From contig JANZZC010000068.1 of the NCBI GenBank assembly GCA_026419575.1, forward strand, positions 1 to 45,252: a stretch of DNA of 45,252 nucleotides. Reading direction: 5' to 3'. Shown in pieces: positions 16,293 through 24,270 of this stretch. Position 1 is the first letter of the stretch, and each line of letters begins with the position of its first letter. Position numbers and translations under genes: made by a program. Source of the DNA: Thermomicrobium sp. Its GTDB lineage: Bacteria > Chloroflexota > Chloroflexia > Thermomicrobiales > Thermomicrobiaceae. Below the pieces are notes generated by a model. That model was not told where the DNA came from. It saw only the letters and a list, made by a program, of their open reading frames with translations, and did no database searches.

Positions 16293-17447
16293 TCACTGGA
16301 CGACGGGCGCGGTCCCCAGGGTGACGCGGACCGATTCCTCGCGGCCGCTGCGGTTGACGACGATCGTGACGGTGTCGCCGGGCTGGTGCGCTGCGAGCGC
16401 CGCCTTGAGATCGTCGCCGCTCGCGATGTCGCGGTCGTCGAAGCGGACGATGATGTCGCCGGGGCGGATGCCCGCCTGGTCGGCCGGACCGCCGACCTCG
16501 ACGTCGATGACGAGCACGCCGCGGTTGACCGCGAGGCCGTATGCGGCTGCCAAGGCTGGCGTCACCGAGACCGAGGTAATCCCGAGGTACGCCTGGGGCC
16601 GTGCCTCCAGGAGCTGTTGGACGATCTCCTTCGCCTTGTTGATGGGGATCGCGAAGCCGATCCCTTCGGCCGTCTGGATCTTCGCCGTGTTGATTCCGAC
16701 GACTTCGCCGCGCAGATTCACGAGCGGACCGCCGGAGTTGCCCGGGTTGATCGCGGCATCCGTCTGGATGAGGGGACCGAAAGCCGCTTCGCCCGGCGAG
16801 GGAGCGATCGTCCGGTTCAAAGCGCTCACGACGCCGGCGGTCACGGTCGGACCGCCTTCCAGCCCGAGGGCGTTCCCGATCGCGACGACCCACTGACCGA
16901 CACGCAACTGATCGCTATCGCCGAGCGTCGCGACCGGAAGGTTCTCGCCGTCGATCTTCACGACGGCGATGTCGTTCGCTGGCGAGCGACCGATGACGCG
17001 GCCGGTGAATTGCCGTCCGTCGCCGAGGACGACCTGGATCTCCTGCGCCCCAGCGATCACATGGTCATTGGTCAGGATGTACCCGCGCGAGTCGAAGATG
17101 ACCCCGGAACCGACTCCCTGCTGGATCTGGCCAAAACCGAAGAGACTCGGCACGATCGAGCGGACGGCCACGTAGACGACGGCAGGCGTCACCTGTTGGG
17201 CGACGCTCTCGATCGCCGTTTCGAAGTCGCTCCCGGTCGACGGTGCCGGCGCCGCGACGGGCGTGCTGACCGGCGTCGTTTCGGCACGAGCGAGCGACGC
17301 CGGGGTGCTCGTCGGGGCGCTCGCCGCCGTCGCAGTGACCGTGATGCCCGGCGAACTCGGGGCGACGCGGGCGCCGAAACAGCCGCCGAGGAGCCAGCCG
17401 GCCAGGAACGCGAGGAGCACCGTGATGCCCAGCGTACGCCGTCGCAT
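16293..17447 (-). CDS. HtrA/DegP-like serine protease, predicted lipoprotein, one PDZ domain
   Basis: Peptidase S1C of 384 aa. The N-terminus is a basic MRRR start, hydrophobic core and a lipobox-like LGGC with Cys23, then a Thr/Pro/Ala-rich tether (~30-72). The protease domain carries His129 (ILTNDHV), Asp159 (ANDIAVV) and Ser238 (NPGNSGGPL); a PDZ domain (~285-375) follows with GGPADQAGIRPGDII. Function by family: envelope protein quality control outside the membrane. ATG 17447 has GGAGGGAGGG 7 nt upstream; the longer frame to 17564 has none and would run into the divergent sigma gene. It heads an operon of HtrA, methyltransferase, MpaB-like protein and carboxypeptidase, and is divergent from an ECF sigma gene. 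A possible -10 (TAGGAT at 17488-17483) lies upstream without a clear -35. Confidence 0.88.
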   Translation of the reverse strand: MRRRTLGITVLLAFLAGWLLGGCFGARVAPSSPGITVTATAASAPTSTPASLARAETTPVSTPVAAPAPSTGSDFETAIESVAQQVTPAVVYVAVRSIVPSLFGFGQIQQGVGSGVIFDSRGYILTNDHVIAGAQEIQVVLGDGRQFTGRVIGRSPANDIAVVKIDGENLPVATLGDSDQLRVGQWVVAIGNALGLEGGPTVTAGVVSALNRTIAPSPGEAAFGPLIQTDAAINPGNSGGPLVNLRGEVVGINTAKIQTAEGIGFAIPINKAKEIVQQLLEARPQAYLGITSVSVTPALAAAYGLAVNRGVLVIDVEVGGPADQAGIRPGDIIVRFDDRDIASGDDLKAALAAHQPGDTVTIVVNRSGREESVRVTLGTAPVVQ

Positions 17448-17506
17448 GGTTCGAACCCTCCCTCCGTCGCTCCCGGTGCTCAATCCTACGCCGACCGCTC
17501 GGGGCG

Positions 17507-17512
17507 TATGAT
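17507..17512 (+). promoter_or_regulatory. -10 element directly before the sigma factor gene (possible leaderless transcript)
   Basis: TATGAT (5/6 match) ends 5 nt before the GTG at 17518, so a transcript starting at the usual distance would begin at or next to the start codon. No recognisable -35 was found 16-18 nt upstream. Confidence 0.4.
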
Positions 17513-17517
17513 AAGGG

Positions 17518-18132
17518 GTGTCGAGTCGAGACACGGGTGCAACGTGCGCGATGGACGACGACACGCTCGCGGCGAGCGATGGGGAACTGATCGCACGGCT
17601 CCGCAGTCGCGATCGCGCGGCGCTCGCTGCGCTCTACGATCGCTATGCACGCTCGGTCTACTCGCTCGCGCTCAGCATCGTGCGCGATCGAGCGGTCGCC
17701 GAGGACATCACGCAGGAACTCTTCTTGCAGCTCTGGCAGTATCCCGAACTCTACGATGCCGAGCGTGGCCGATTCGCTCCCTGGTTCCTGCGGGCGGCCC
17801 GGAACCGTGCCATCGACGCGCTGCGACGGCGTCAACGCGACCGGCGTCTCGGCGAGCGACTGCACGGTGCGTCGGTGGACGAGCGTGACGATCCGGACGA
17901 CGCGGCGGTCGCGGGCGAGGAGGCGGCGCGCGTCCGCCGGACGCTGGCGGATCTCGACGGCGAGCAGCGACAGGTCATCGAGCTGGCTTATTTCGGCGGC
18001 CTGACGCAACGGGAGATCGCCGAGCATTTGGGGATACCGCTCGGTACCGTCAAGACGCGGGTGCGGACGGCGCTGCGGCGACTGGCGGACGCATTGGCGA
18101 GAGAGCGAGAGCCATGGAGCGACACGCGCTGA
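17518..18132 (+). CDS. ECF-family RNA polymerase sigma factor (SigK/RpoE type)
   Basis: Alternative sigma factor of 204 aa. Region 2 reads ALYDRYARSVYSLALSI..AEDITQELFLQLW and includes the -10-recognition segment; region 4 reads LDGEQRQVIELAYFGGLTQREIAEHLGIPLGTVKTRVRTALRRL with its helix-turn-helix. The start is uncertain. GTG 17518 lies at a likely leaderless position just after a TATGAT box, while ATG 17551 gives a shorter protein but has no ribosome binding site; both begin before region 2. The 3' end overlaps the anti-sigma gene by 19 nt. It probably drives a stress or envelope regulon, and the head-to-head HtrA operon is an obvious candidate target (inference). Confidence 0.9.
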   Translation: MSSRDTGATCAMDDDTLAASDGELIARLRSRDRAALAALYDRYARSVYSLALSIVRDRAVAEDITQELFLQLWQYPELYDAERGRFAPWFLRAARNRAIDALRRRQRDRRLGERLHGASVDERDDPDDAAVAGEEAARVRRTLADLDGEQRQVIELAYFGGLTQREIAEHLGIPLGTVKTRVRTALRRLADALAREREPWSDTR

Positions 18133-18860
18133 GCGAGCGCGCGCCGGAACTGGTCGAGTACGCGCTCGGCGAGCTCGAGCCGGCCGAAGCGGAGCGTCTC
18201 GCCCGTCACCTCGAGACGTGCGCAGCGTGCCGGGAAGCGCTGCGGCGGATCGAGGAAGCGCTCGGCTGGCTGGGGACGGTCGTGCCGCAGCACGACCCGC
18301 CGCCGGCACTCCGGGCACGCGTGCTGGCTGCTGCCGGAGGGAGCGACCGGAGCCGCTGGCGACTCGCCTGGGCGCGTGGGCTCCTCGCTGCCGCGTTCGG
18401 CTTGCTGCTCGTGGCGTTGCTGTTCGCGGTCGCCCGTGCCGACCGCCGGGCCGAGGAGCTCGCGGGCCGAGCGATGACCGCCGCGGAGGTGCTCGCGACG
18501 GCGGACTGGTCGACGGAGATGCGCGGGGAGCAGCCGAGCCTGCCGAGTGTGGTCGGGCAGGTCTACCTCGAACGCGAAGGGCAGCGCGCCGTCGTCGCGC
18601 TGGAAGGGCTCCCGGCGCCGGCGCGCGGCACGGTCTACCAGCTCTGGCTGATCCGGGGGGACGGTCAGCGCGAGGACGGTGGGGTTTTCGTCCCCGATGC
18701 GCGCGGCCGGGCACTGCTCGTGGTCGAAGCAGCGGCCGCATGGACGAGCTATCGGGGGATGGGAATCACGCGGGAGCCCGCGCCCGGCGGCAGCCTGCAG
18801 TCGACCGGCACGCGTGTCGCCGGGTGTAGCTGGGATTGGGAAGCGTGGCGTTCGTCGTGA
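18114..18860 (+). CDS. RskA-type anti-sigma factor (zinc-finger, single transmembrane helix)
   Basis: Membrane-bound partner that holds the adjacent ECF sigma factor inactive. The 248-aa product has an N-terminal cytoplasmic anti-sigma domain with the HxxxCxxC zinc motif (His32, Cys36, Cys39), one membrane helix (~88-108) and an extracytoplasmic RskA domain containing GTVYQLWLIRGDGQ and the GxxxxREPAPGGS ending typical of that family. In RskA systems, proteolysis of the outer domain frees the sigma factor; the signal here is unknown. ATG 18114 overlaps the sigma gene by 19 nt, so they are translationally coupled. A perfect palindrome follows the stop and may terminate transcription. Confidence 0.88.
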   Translation: MERHALSERAPELVEYALGELEPAEAERLARHLETCAACREALRRIEEALGWLGTVVPQHDPPPALRARVLAAAGGSDRSRWRLAWARGLLAAAFGLLLVALLFAVARADRRAEELAGRAMTAAEVLATADWSTEMRGEQPSLPSVVGQVYLEREGQRAVVALEGLPAPARGTVYQLWLIRGDGQREDGGVFVPDARGRALLVVEAAAAWTSYRGMGITREPAPGGSLQSTGTRVAGCSWDWEAWRSS

Positions 18861-18883
18861 GCGTGCGGACGCCGGGGAGGAAA

Positions 18884-18913
18884 CAGCGGCACCCCGCGCG
18901 CGGGGTGCCGCTG
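18884..18913. terminator. Perfect 30-bp palindrome between convergent genes, candidate bidirectional terminator
   Basis: The left arm (18884-18898, CAGCGGCACCCCGCG) is the exact reverse complement of the right arm (18899-18913), with no spacer. It lies between the anti-sigma stop (18860) and the stop of the solute-binding protein gene (18940), which face each other. It lacks a T-run, so it would be a non-canonical GC-only terminator; a protein-binding palindrome is the alternative. Confidence 0.6.
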
Positions 18914-18939
18914 CTGCCGGCGATGCGCTGCGGCGGCGC

Positions 18940-20784
18940 TCAGTGCTTGAGGATCTTGTAGTAGTCGTAGTGCCGGATGAAGATGTTCCACTCCGGCGTG
19001 AAGTCGCCGTTCCGGTTCCGCGGCAGGTTGGTGACCCACGGCTTCATGAGGCCGTAGTTCCACGGATTGTAGACGTAGATCGCGGCCGCGTCTTCCAGTT
19101 GGATGAGCTGGGCCTGGTAGTAGAGCTGGTACCGCTTCTGCGGATCTTGCTCGCCGTTGGCTTGCAGGACGAGTCGGTCGAACTCGTCGTTCGTCCAGGA
19201 GTGGCGGTGACCGGTCGGTGCCTTGGAATACCAGACCTGGAAGAGCGTGTTCGCCGGGTCCGGATAGTCGACGTACCAGCGCACCCACATGAGCGGGATC
19301 TCGTGCTTCCACATCCGCTCGTAGGTCTCGCGCGGCTCGCCGACGATGTGCTCGAGTTCCATGCCGAGCACTTCCTTGAGCATCTGGATGATCGCCGCTG
19401 CCGCTGCCTTCGGGGCGTCGCCCTCCTCGCGGTGCGTGAGCGTGAGCCCCTTCGGCCAGTTCTTTCCGCCTTCGTAGGGCGTTCCCTTGAGCCACTGGCG
19501 GGCCTTGTCCGGGTTGTACTCGGTGAGTTCGCGGATCTTGTCGTCGGGCTCGATGAAGTACGGCATGCCCGGCGGGGTGAACGTGTAGGCGACCGTCGCC
19601 AAACCCTTCAGCACCTGCTTGACGATCGTCTCGCGATCGATGGCGTGCGCCATCGCCCTCCGCACTTCCTTGAGGTTGTAGGGCTCGAAGTTCGGATCGG
19701 GGACGAGGTACCAGGTGCCGAAGAGGTTGAACTGCTTGTACTCCTTGCTCAGCTGGGGATCGGAGCGCACCCGGTCGAGCTGCCCGAGCGGACCGCGCCA
19801 CATCCAGTCGATCTCGTTGTTCTCGTAGGCCTGGAGCACCGCTTCGCTCGGGATGATCGGTCGCTCGACGCGCTGGAGGGTGATGTTCTTGGCGTTCCAG
19901 TACTTGTCGTTCTTCTCCAGGACGACGATCTTGTCGTGCTCCCAGCGGACCAGCTTGAACGGCCCGTTGCAGACGATGTTCTCGGCCTCGGTCCACTTGT
20001 CGCCGTACTTCTCGACCGAGGGGCGATGCGCCGGGGCCGCGGCGATGTAGGCGGCCAGGATCGGGAAGTACCCGCGGGGACCCTCGAGCGTGACTTGGAG
20101 CGTGTAGTCGTCGAGCGCCTTGACACCGACATCGTCCCGGGTCACGCCTGGTTTCTGGGTGTTGAAGGCCTCGGCGTTCTTGATGTCGTAGAGGAAGCCA
20201 GCGTAGGGGGCTGCCGTCGCCGGATCGAGCTGCCGCTTCCAGGACCATTCGTAGTCGTGCGCCGTGACCGGGTCGCCGTTGCTCCAGTAGGTGTCCTTGC
20301 GCAGGTAGAACGTCCAGACCGAGGCGTCCTCGTTCGGCTCCCAGCGTTCGGCGATGTCCGGCACGACCTCGAGGTCCGGCGTGAACATCCCGAGCATCGC
20401 GAAGCAGGCGGGGTCTCCCTCGCAGTACAGGTCGCGGTTGAAGTCGAAGCTCTGCGGGTCGCGTTCCATGTTGGTCCGGAAGACTTGCTCGGCGGCGAGC
20501 TCGCCTTCGACTTCCGTCGGCGTCGGCGCTGCGGTCGGTGTGGGGCCGACGGCGCGCGGCGGCGTGGGGGTCGGGACCGGCGGCGGTGTCACCGCGGCGG
20601 CGGGCGTGGGCGTCGCTTCCGGACTGCGTTGGCAGGCAGCCAGCGCGAGCGCCGTGCCGGTCGCGCCGCCGACGGCACCGACGATGCGCACGAACTCGCG
20701 CCGATCCATGTTGATGGCTTGGAAGCGTTTCCAGAGGAGCGCCACCTGTTCGGGGTCTTCCCACCAGCGGAGTTTGTCGCTCAT
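18940..20784 (-). CDS. Dipeptide/oligopeptide ABC transporter solute-binding lipoprotein (SBP family 5)
   Basis: Extracytoplasmic binding protein of 614 aa for peptides or a similar substrate. The N-terminus is unusual: 25 hydrophilic residues (MSDKLRWWEDPEQVALLW...) precede a twin-arginine-like motif DRREFVRIVGA (Arg28-Arg29), a hydrophobic segment and the lipobox LAAC, suggesting Tat export of a lipoprotein. A Pro/Thr/Ala tether (~58-100) leads to the SBP_bac_5 fold, with LRKDTYWSNGDPVTAHDYEWSWKR and NLKEVRRAMAHAIDRETIVK as family landmarks. ATG 20784 has GAGGAGGAGG upstream; the internal Met26 just before the RR lacks a ribosome binding site. It is the third gene of an operon after two permeases; no ATPase genes are in the window. 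Confidence 0.9.
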   Translation of the reverse strand: MSDKLRWWEDPEQVALLWKRFQAINMDRREFVRIVGAVGGATGTALALAACQRSPEATPTPAAAVTPPPVPTPTPPRAVGPTPTAAPTPTEVEGELAAEQVFRTNMERDPQSFDFNRDLYCEGDPACFAMLGMFTPDLEVVPDIAERWEPNEDASVWTFYLRKDTYWSNGDPVTAHDYEWSWKRQLDPATAAPYAGFLYDIKNAEAFNTQKPGVTRDDVGVKALDDYTLQVTLEGPRGYFPILAAYIAAAPAHRPSVEKYGDKWTEAENIVCNGPFKLVRWEHDKIVVLEKNDKYWNAKNITLQRVERPIIPSEAVLQAYENNEIDWMWRGPLGQLDRVRSDPQLSKEYKQFNLFGTWYLVPDPNFEPYNLKEVRRAMAHAIDRETIVKQVLKGLATVAYTFTPPGMPYFIEPDDKIRELTEYNPDKARQWLKGTPYEGGKNWPKGLTLTHREEGDAPKAAAAAIIQMLKEVLGMELEHIVGEPRETYERMWKHEIPLMWVRWYVDYPDPANTLFQVWYSKAPTGHRHSWTNDEFDRLVLQANGEQDPQKRYQLYYQAQLIQLEDAAAIYVYNPWNYGLMKPWVTNLPRNRNGDFTPEWNIFIRHYDYYKILKH

Positions 20785-20869
20785 CGTACCTCCTCCTCTC
20801 AGGGTGATCCGTTCACTGTCTGACTCGCTGGCACCGATGGCGGTCTCCCGGTCGTCGCTGCACCCCCTC

Positions 20870-21796
20870 TCACTCGCGCTTGCGCGTCCGCGGGTCGAGC
20901 GCGTCACGGAGTCCGTCGCCGAGGAAGGTGAAGCTGAGCATCAGGAGTGCGATGAGGATCGTCGGGAAGATCGGCATGTACCAGTAGGACGTGATGTACT
21001 GCTGGGTCTCGCCGGCCATCTTGCCCCAGCTCGGTCGTGGCTCGGGGATTCCGATGCCGATGAAGCTGAGCGCGGCCTCGGTGAAGATCGCCTGCGGGAT
21101 GCCGAAGGTCAGCGCGACGATGATTGGCGAGAGCGCGTTCGGGAGGAGATGCCGCGTGACGATGCGCCAGGGCGAAGCGCCGGCCGCCCGGGCGGCGACG
21201 ACGAAGTCGCGCTCGCGCAGGGCGAGGAACTCGGCGCGCGTCAACCGGGCGAGCGTGACCCAGCCGGTGACACCGATTGCGATGAAGATGTTCTGCATGC
21301 CGCGGCCGAGCGCCGACATGATGAGGATCACGAAGAGGAGCTGCGGGAAGGCGTACATCACGTCGACGAACCGCATCAGGATCGCGTCGACCCGCCCGCC
21401 GAGGTACCCGGCCAGGGCACCGATCGGCACGCCGATCAGGAACACGATCACCTGCGCGCCCAATCCGACGGCCATCGAGACCTGGGCGCCCCAGATGAGG
21501 CGGCTCAGCATGTCGCGCCCGACGAGGTCGGTGCCGAGCGGGTATTTCCCGGTCCAGGTCGGGAACTGGGAGACGGCCGTGAAATCGGCCTTGTCGTACG
21601 GGTAGGGAGCGAGGATCGGCGCGAAGATCGCCATGACGGTGAAGAGGACCACCATGACGAGCCCGAACATCGCCAAACGGTTCGCCAGGAGGCGCTGGAG
21701 CGCGTCGCGCCAGAGCGTCCGATGCGGACGGGCGGCCCAGAGGAGGGCATCGAGCCGCTCCGCTCGTCCGGTCGTCCCAGCTCCGGTCGTGGCCAT
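20870..21796 (-). CDS. Peptide ABC transporter permease (DppC/OppC type)
   Basis: Inner-membrane subunit of 308 aa with about six hydrophobic segments and an N-terminal cytoplasmic stretch followed by OppC_N-like RLLANRLAMFGLVMVVLFT. The cytoplasmic EAA loop, which docks the ATPase, reads FVVAARAAGASPWRIVTRHLLPN. The APYPYDKADFTA..YPLGTDLVGRDMLSRLIWGAQVS segment is typical of DppC/GsiD. ATG 21796 has GGAAGGAGC upstream. It lies 28 nt after the DppB-type permease gene and 85 nt before the binding-protein gene. Confidence 0.9.
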   Translation of the reverse strand: MATTGAGTTGRAERLDALLWAARPHRTLWRDALQRLLANRLAMFGLVMVVLFTVMAIFAPILAPYPYDKADFTAVSQFPTWTGKYPLGTDLVGRDMLSRLIWGAQVSMAVGLGAQVIVFLIGVPIGALAGYLGGRVDAILMRFVDVMYAFPQLLFVILIMSALGRGMQNIFIAIGVTGWVTLARLTRAEFLALRERDFVVAARAAGASPWRIVTRHLLPNALSPIIVALTFGIPQAIFTEAALSFIGIGIPEPRPSWGKMAGETQQYITSYWYMPIFPTILIALLMLSFTFLGDGLRDALDPRTRKRE

Positions 21797-21824
21797 CGCT
21801 CCGCTCCTTCCACCGCGTGCGTGC

Positions 21825-22757
21825 CTACGCCAAGCGGATCCGTGGGTCGACGACGCCGTAGAGGATGTCGACGACGATGTTCATGATGGCCAGGAAGGCT
21901 CCGTAGATCAGGATGACCGCCATGATCATCGGGTAATCGCGAGCGATCAGACTGTCGACGAAGAAGCGTCCCATCCCGGGAACCCGGAAGATCTTCTCGA
22001 CGAACGGCGAACCGGTGCCGATCGCTGCGAACATCGGTCCGAGGATGGTGATCGGCGGGATCAGCCCGTTCTTGAGGACGTGCCGGACGATGACCTGCCG
22101 GTCGCTCAGTCCCTTGGCGTAGGCGGTGCGGACGAAGTCCTGGCGGAGCACTTCGACCATGCTCGCTCGCGTGTAGCGAGCGATGATGCCGATCGGCCCG
22201 AGAGCCAGCGCGATCGTCGGCAGGACCCAATCGATCGGCGAGTCCCAGCCGCCCGTGCGCGGGATGAGCGGAATCAGGAGGACGAGGGTCACGATGAGGA
22301 ACAAGGCGAGGATGAAGTTGGGTACCGCAACGCCGAGCGTCGCGACGAAGCTGCAGAGGTAGTCGACCGGGCCGTTCTGGTTGATCGCGGCGATGACGCC
22401 GAGCGGGATACCGACGAGGATGGCCAACGCCATCGCCATGATGCCGAGGTGGAGCGAGACCGGGAGCGTGCTCGCCATGATGTCGCGCACTTCACGGGTC
22501 TGGTACTGGTAGGAGTACCCGAAGTCCAGCGTGAAGATGTTGCGCAGGTAGGTCAGATACTGCTGCCAGAGAGGCTTGTCGAGCCCGTACTTGCGGGCGA
22601 GCGCTTCCTGGGCCGCCGGTGGGAGCGGATTGGCCTGCGGGGCGCGCGGCTGGAGGGGGCTTCCCGGCGTCGCATGCATGATGATGAAGGTGATCAGCGA
22701 AATCGCGATCAACGTCGGAACGACCATCAAAAGCCGGCGAACGATGTACTGGGCCAT
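21825..22757 (-). CDS. Peptide ABC transporter permease (DppB/OppB type)
   Basis: Inner-membrane subunit of 310 aa beginning MAQYIVRRLLMVVPTLIAIS, a standard DppB N-terminus. The membrane segments and the EAA loop (DFVRTAYAKGLSDRQVIVRHVLKNGLIPPITI) are intact, as is the ending YGVVDPRIRLA. ATG 22757 follows GAGGAG; a longer in-frame start at 22835 would fall at the predicted -10 box and is rejected. It is the first gene of the operon DppB - DppC - binding protein, transcribed from a strong-looking promoter about 80-105 nt upstream. Confidence 0.9.
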   Translation of the reverse strand: MAQYIVRRLLMVVPTLIAISLITFIIMHATPGSPLQPRAPQANPLPPAAQEALARKYGLDKPLWQQYLTYLRNIFTLDFGYSYQYQTREVRDIMASTLPVSLHLGIMAMALAILVGIPLGVIAAINQNGPVDYLCSFVATLGVAVPNFILALFLIVTLVLLIPLIPRTGGWDSPIDWVLPTIALALGPIGIIARYTRASMVEVLRQDFVRTAYAKGLSDRQVIVRHVLKNGLIPPITILGPMFAAIGTGSPFVEKIFRVPGMGRFFVDSLIARDYPMIMAVILIYGAFLAIMNIVVDILYGVVDPRIRLA

Positions 22758-23073
22758 CGTCGACTCCTCGCCTGCCGCTGGGGTCCGCTGCTCGTCGGTG
22801 CCGAAACCGTCCTGTTGCGCAGCCTGCGCCTGCACACTACCACAGGAGCGGAATCATTGTCAACGGTGCTCACCGGACGGTACGAAGCAGCACGCTCGGA
22901 CACCGAATGTGCCGCATTCGGCGGTCGTTATCGACGGCGGTGCTCCGAACGCCGCTCGACCGGAAGCATGCCGGTCGCGAGGGGAACCGGTCCGTTGCAG
23001 GGTGCCGGAACGAGCGACTGCCGGGCCGTGCACCGTGCACGACCCGGCAGAGTTACGGGGTGACGAGCGCTGC
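22758..23073. other. Intergenic region between the reductase and the Dpp operon
   Basis: 316 nt. The left part (22758-22863) is the Dpp leader and promoter. In the remainder (22864-23073) I see no gene, hairpin with T-run or repeat; it must hold the 3' end of the reductase transcript. Confidence 0.5.
22834..22863 (-). promoter_or_regulatory. Sigma-70 promoter of the Dpp-type operon
   Basis: On the minus strand: perfect -35 TTGACA (22863-22858), 18-bp spacer, TAGTGT (22839-22834). The predicted start is near 22827, giving a leader of about 70 nt to the DppB ATG at 22757. Confidence 0.6.
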
Positions 23074-24102
23074 TCAGTCGGCCGAGGCCGCCGCGGCGCG
23101 CTCGCGCTTCTCCATGACGTTCGTGGAGTGGCCAGCGTCGAGACGAGCCGAGGGATCGATATGGACGACGGCGTGGTTGACGGCCGTGATGGCCTCGGCG
23201 ACGCCGGTCGCGATGAGCTTGAACTTGCCCGGATAGACGGCGACGTCCCCGGCCGCGAACACTCCCGGAATGCCGGTGCTCATCGTCCGCGGATCGACGA
23301 CGATGCCGTTGCGTTCGATCGTGAGCCCCCAGGTCTTGAGCGGCCCGAGATCGGCCGCGAAGCCGATCGCGATGATCAAGGCCTGCGCCGGGAAGACGAG
23401 TTCCTCGCCGGTCCGCGTCTGGTGCACGACCACTTCCTCGAGCCACGCGTTCCCGCGCACTTCCTTGACTTCATAGAACGGATAGTAGAGCGTTACCGGC
23501 GACTCGTGCAGCTGCTGGACCGAACGCTCGTGCGCGCGGAACTTGGAGCGGTGGACGAGGGTGGTCGAGCGGGCGAGCGGATGGACGGCGAGCGCCCAGT
23601 CCACGGCGGAATCGCCTCCCCCGACGATCACGACGTCCTTGTCGCGGAACTCCTCGAGCGAGCGCACGAGGTAGGTCACGCCCCGTCCCTCGAACTCGCG
23701 GACGCCCGGCGCCTCCAGTCGCTTGGGCTCGAACGAGCCAACGCCCGCGCAGATGATCACCGTGCGCGTGAAGTGCTCGCCCTTGTCCGTCGTCAGACGA
23801 TAGCACCCGGCGTCGTCGAGCCACTCGAGCGTTTGCGCGGTCTCGCCGAGGCAGGGAACCGCACCGGTCGAGAGCCCCTGTTCGACGGCCCCTTTGACGT
23901 AATCCTTGGCCAGGATCTTCGGGAAACCGGCGATATCGTAGATGTACTTCTCCGGATAGACGGCGATGAGCTGTCCCCCGAGCTCGGGCAGGGAATCGAT
24001 GATCTTCGTCTTGAGGCCGCGCATCCCCGCGTAGAAGGCGGCGAACAGCCCGACCGGCCCACCGCCGATGATCGTGGTATCGAAGACTTCGCCCTGCGTC
24101 AT
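23074..24102 (-). CDS. Ferredoxin-NADP reductase, YumC / thioredoxin reductase-like type
   Basis: FAD flavoprotein of 342 aa that moves electrons between ferredoxin (or flavodoxin) and NAD(P)H. The N-terminal FAD Rossmann turn is IIGGGPVGLFAAFYAG; the NAD(P) turn is VVIVGGGDSAVDWAL; the C-terminal FAD motif is GVFAAGDVAVYPGK. The redox CxxC of thioredoxin reductase is missing between the two Rossmann domains (GGDSAVDWAL is where the NADPH domain starts), and the C-terminal extension NVMEKRE is typical of type-2 ferredoxin-NADP reductases. ATG 24102 was chosen because GGAGGTGAT lies 8 nt upstream; the ATG at 24129 would place that site inside the gene. It is divergent from the KtrB gene, with 168 nt between starts. 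Confidence 0.88.
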   Translation of the reverse strand: MTQGEVFDTTIIGGGPVGLFAAFYAGMRGLKTKIIDSLPELGGQLIAVYPEKYIYDIAGFPKILAKDYVKGAVEQGLSTGAVPCLGETAQTLEWLDDAGCYRLTTDKGEHFTRTVIICAGVGSFEPKRLEAPGVREFEGRGVTYLVRSLEEFRDKDVVIVGGGDSAVDWALAVHPLARSTTLVHRSKFRAHERSVQQLHESPVTLYYPFYEVKEVRGNAWLEEVVVHQTRTGEELVFPAQALIIAIGFAADLGPLKTWGLTIERNGIVVDPRTMSTGIPGVFAAGDVAVYPGKFKLIATGVAEAITAVNHAVVHIDPSARLDAGHSTNVMEKRERAAAASAD

Positions 24103-24197
24103 CGTTCGTATCACCTCCGCACCGCTCATGGTGCACCCGTCTCCCGAACACCGTCGGTCGGAAGCGGGTTCCTACCGGGAACCGTACGTCCCCGGAG

Positions 24198-24203
24198 AGT
24201 ATA
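24198..24203 (-). promoter_or_regulatory. -10 element for the ferredoxin-NADP reductase gene
   Basis: TATACT on the minus strand (24203-24198), about 95 nt upstream of the ATG at 24102. No good -35 was found. It lies back-to-back with the KtrB promoter (24208-24237). Confidence 0.4.
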
Positions 24204-24207
24204 GCGA

Positions 24208-24237
24208 TTGACGCGCGCGACGACCATCCCCTAGGCT
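24208..24237 (+). promoter_or_regulatory. Promoter of the first KtrB gene
   Basis: TTGACG (24208-24213), 18-bp spacer, TAGGCT (24232-24237) followed by T. The predicted start near 24244 leaves a short leader to ATG 24271. Both hexamers recur before the second KtrB gene. Confidence 0.55.
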
Positions 24238-24270
24238 TGCCGGCAGCCGCGGAGGATCGACGCGGGGACG

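Noticed and set aside
17450-17460. GGTTCGAACC resembling a tRNA T-loop
   Set aside because: No acceptor, D or anticodon stems around it; it sits in the leader of the HtrA gene beside its ribosome binding site.
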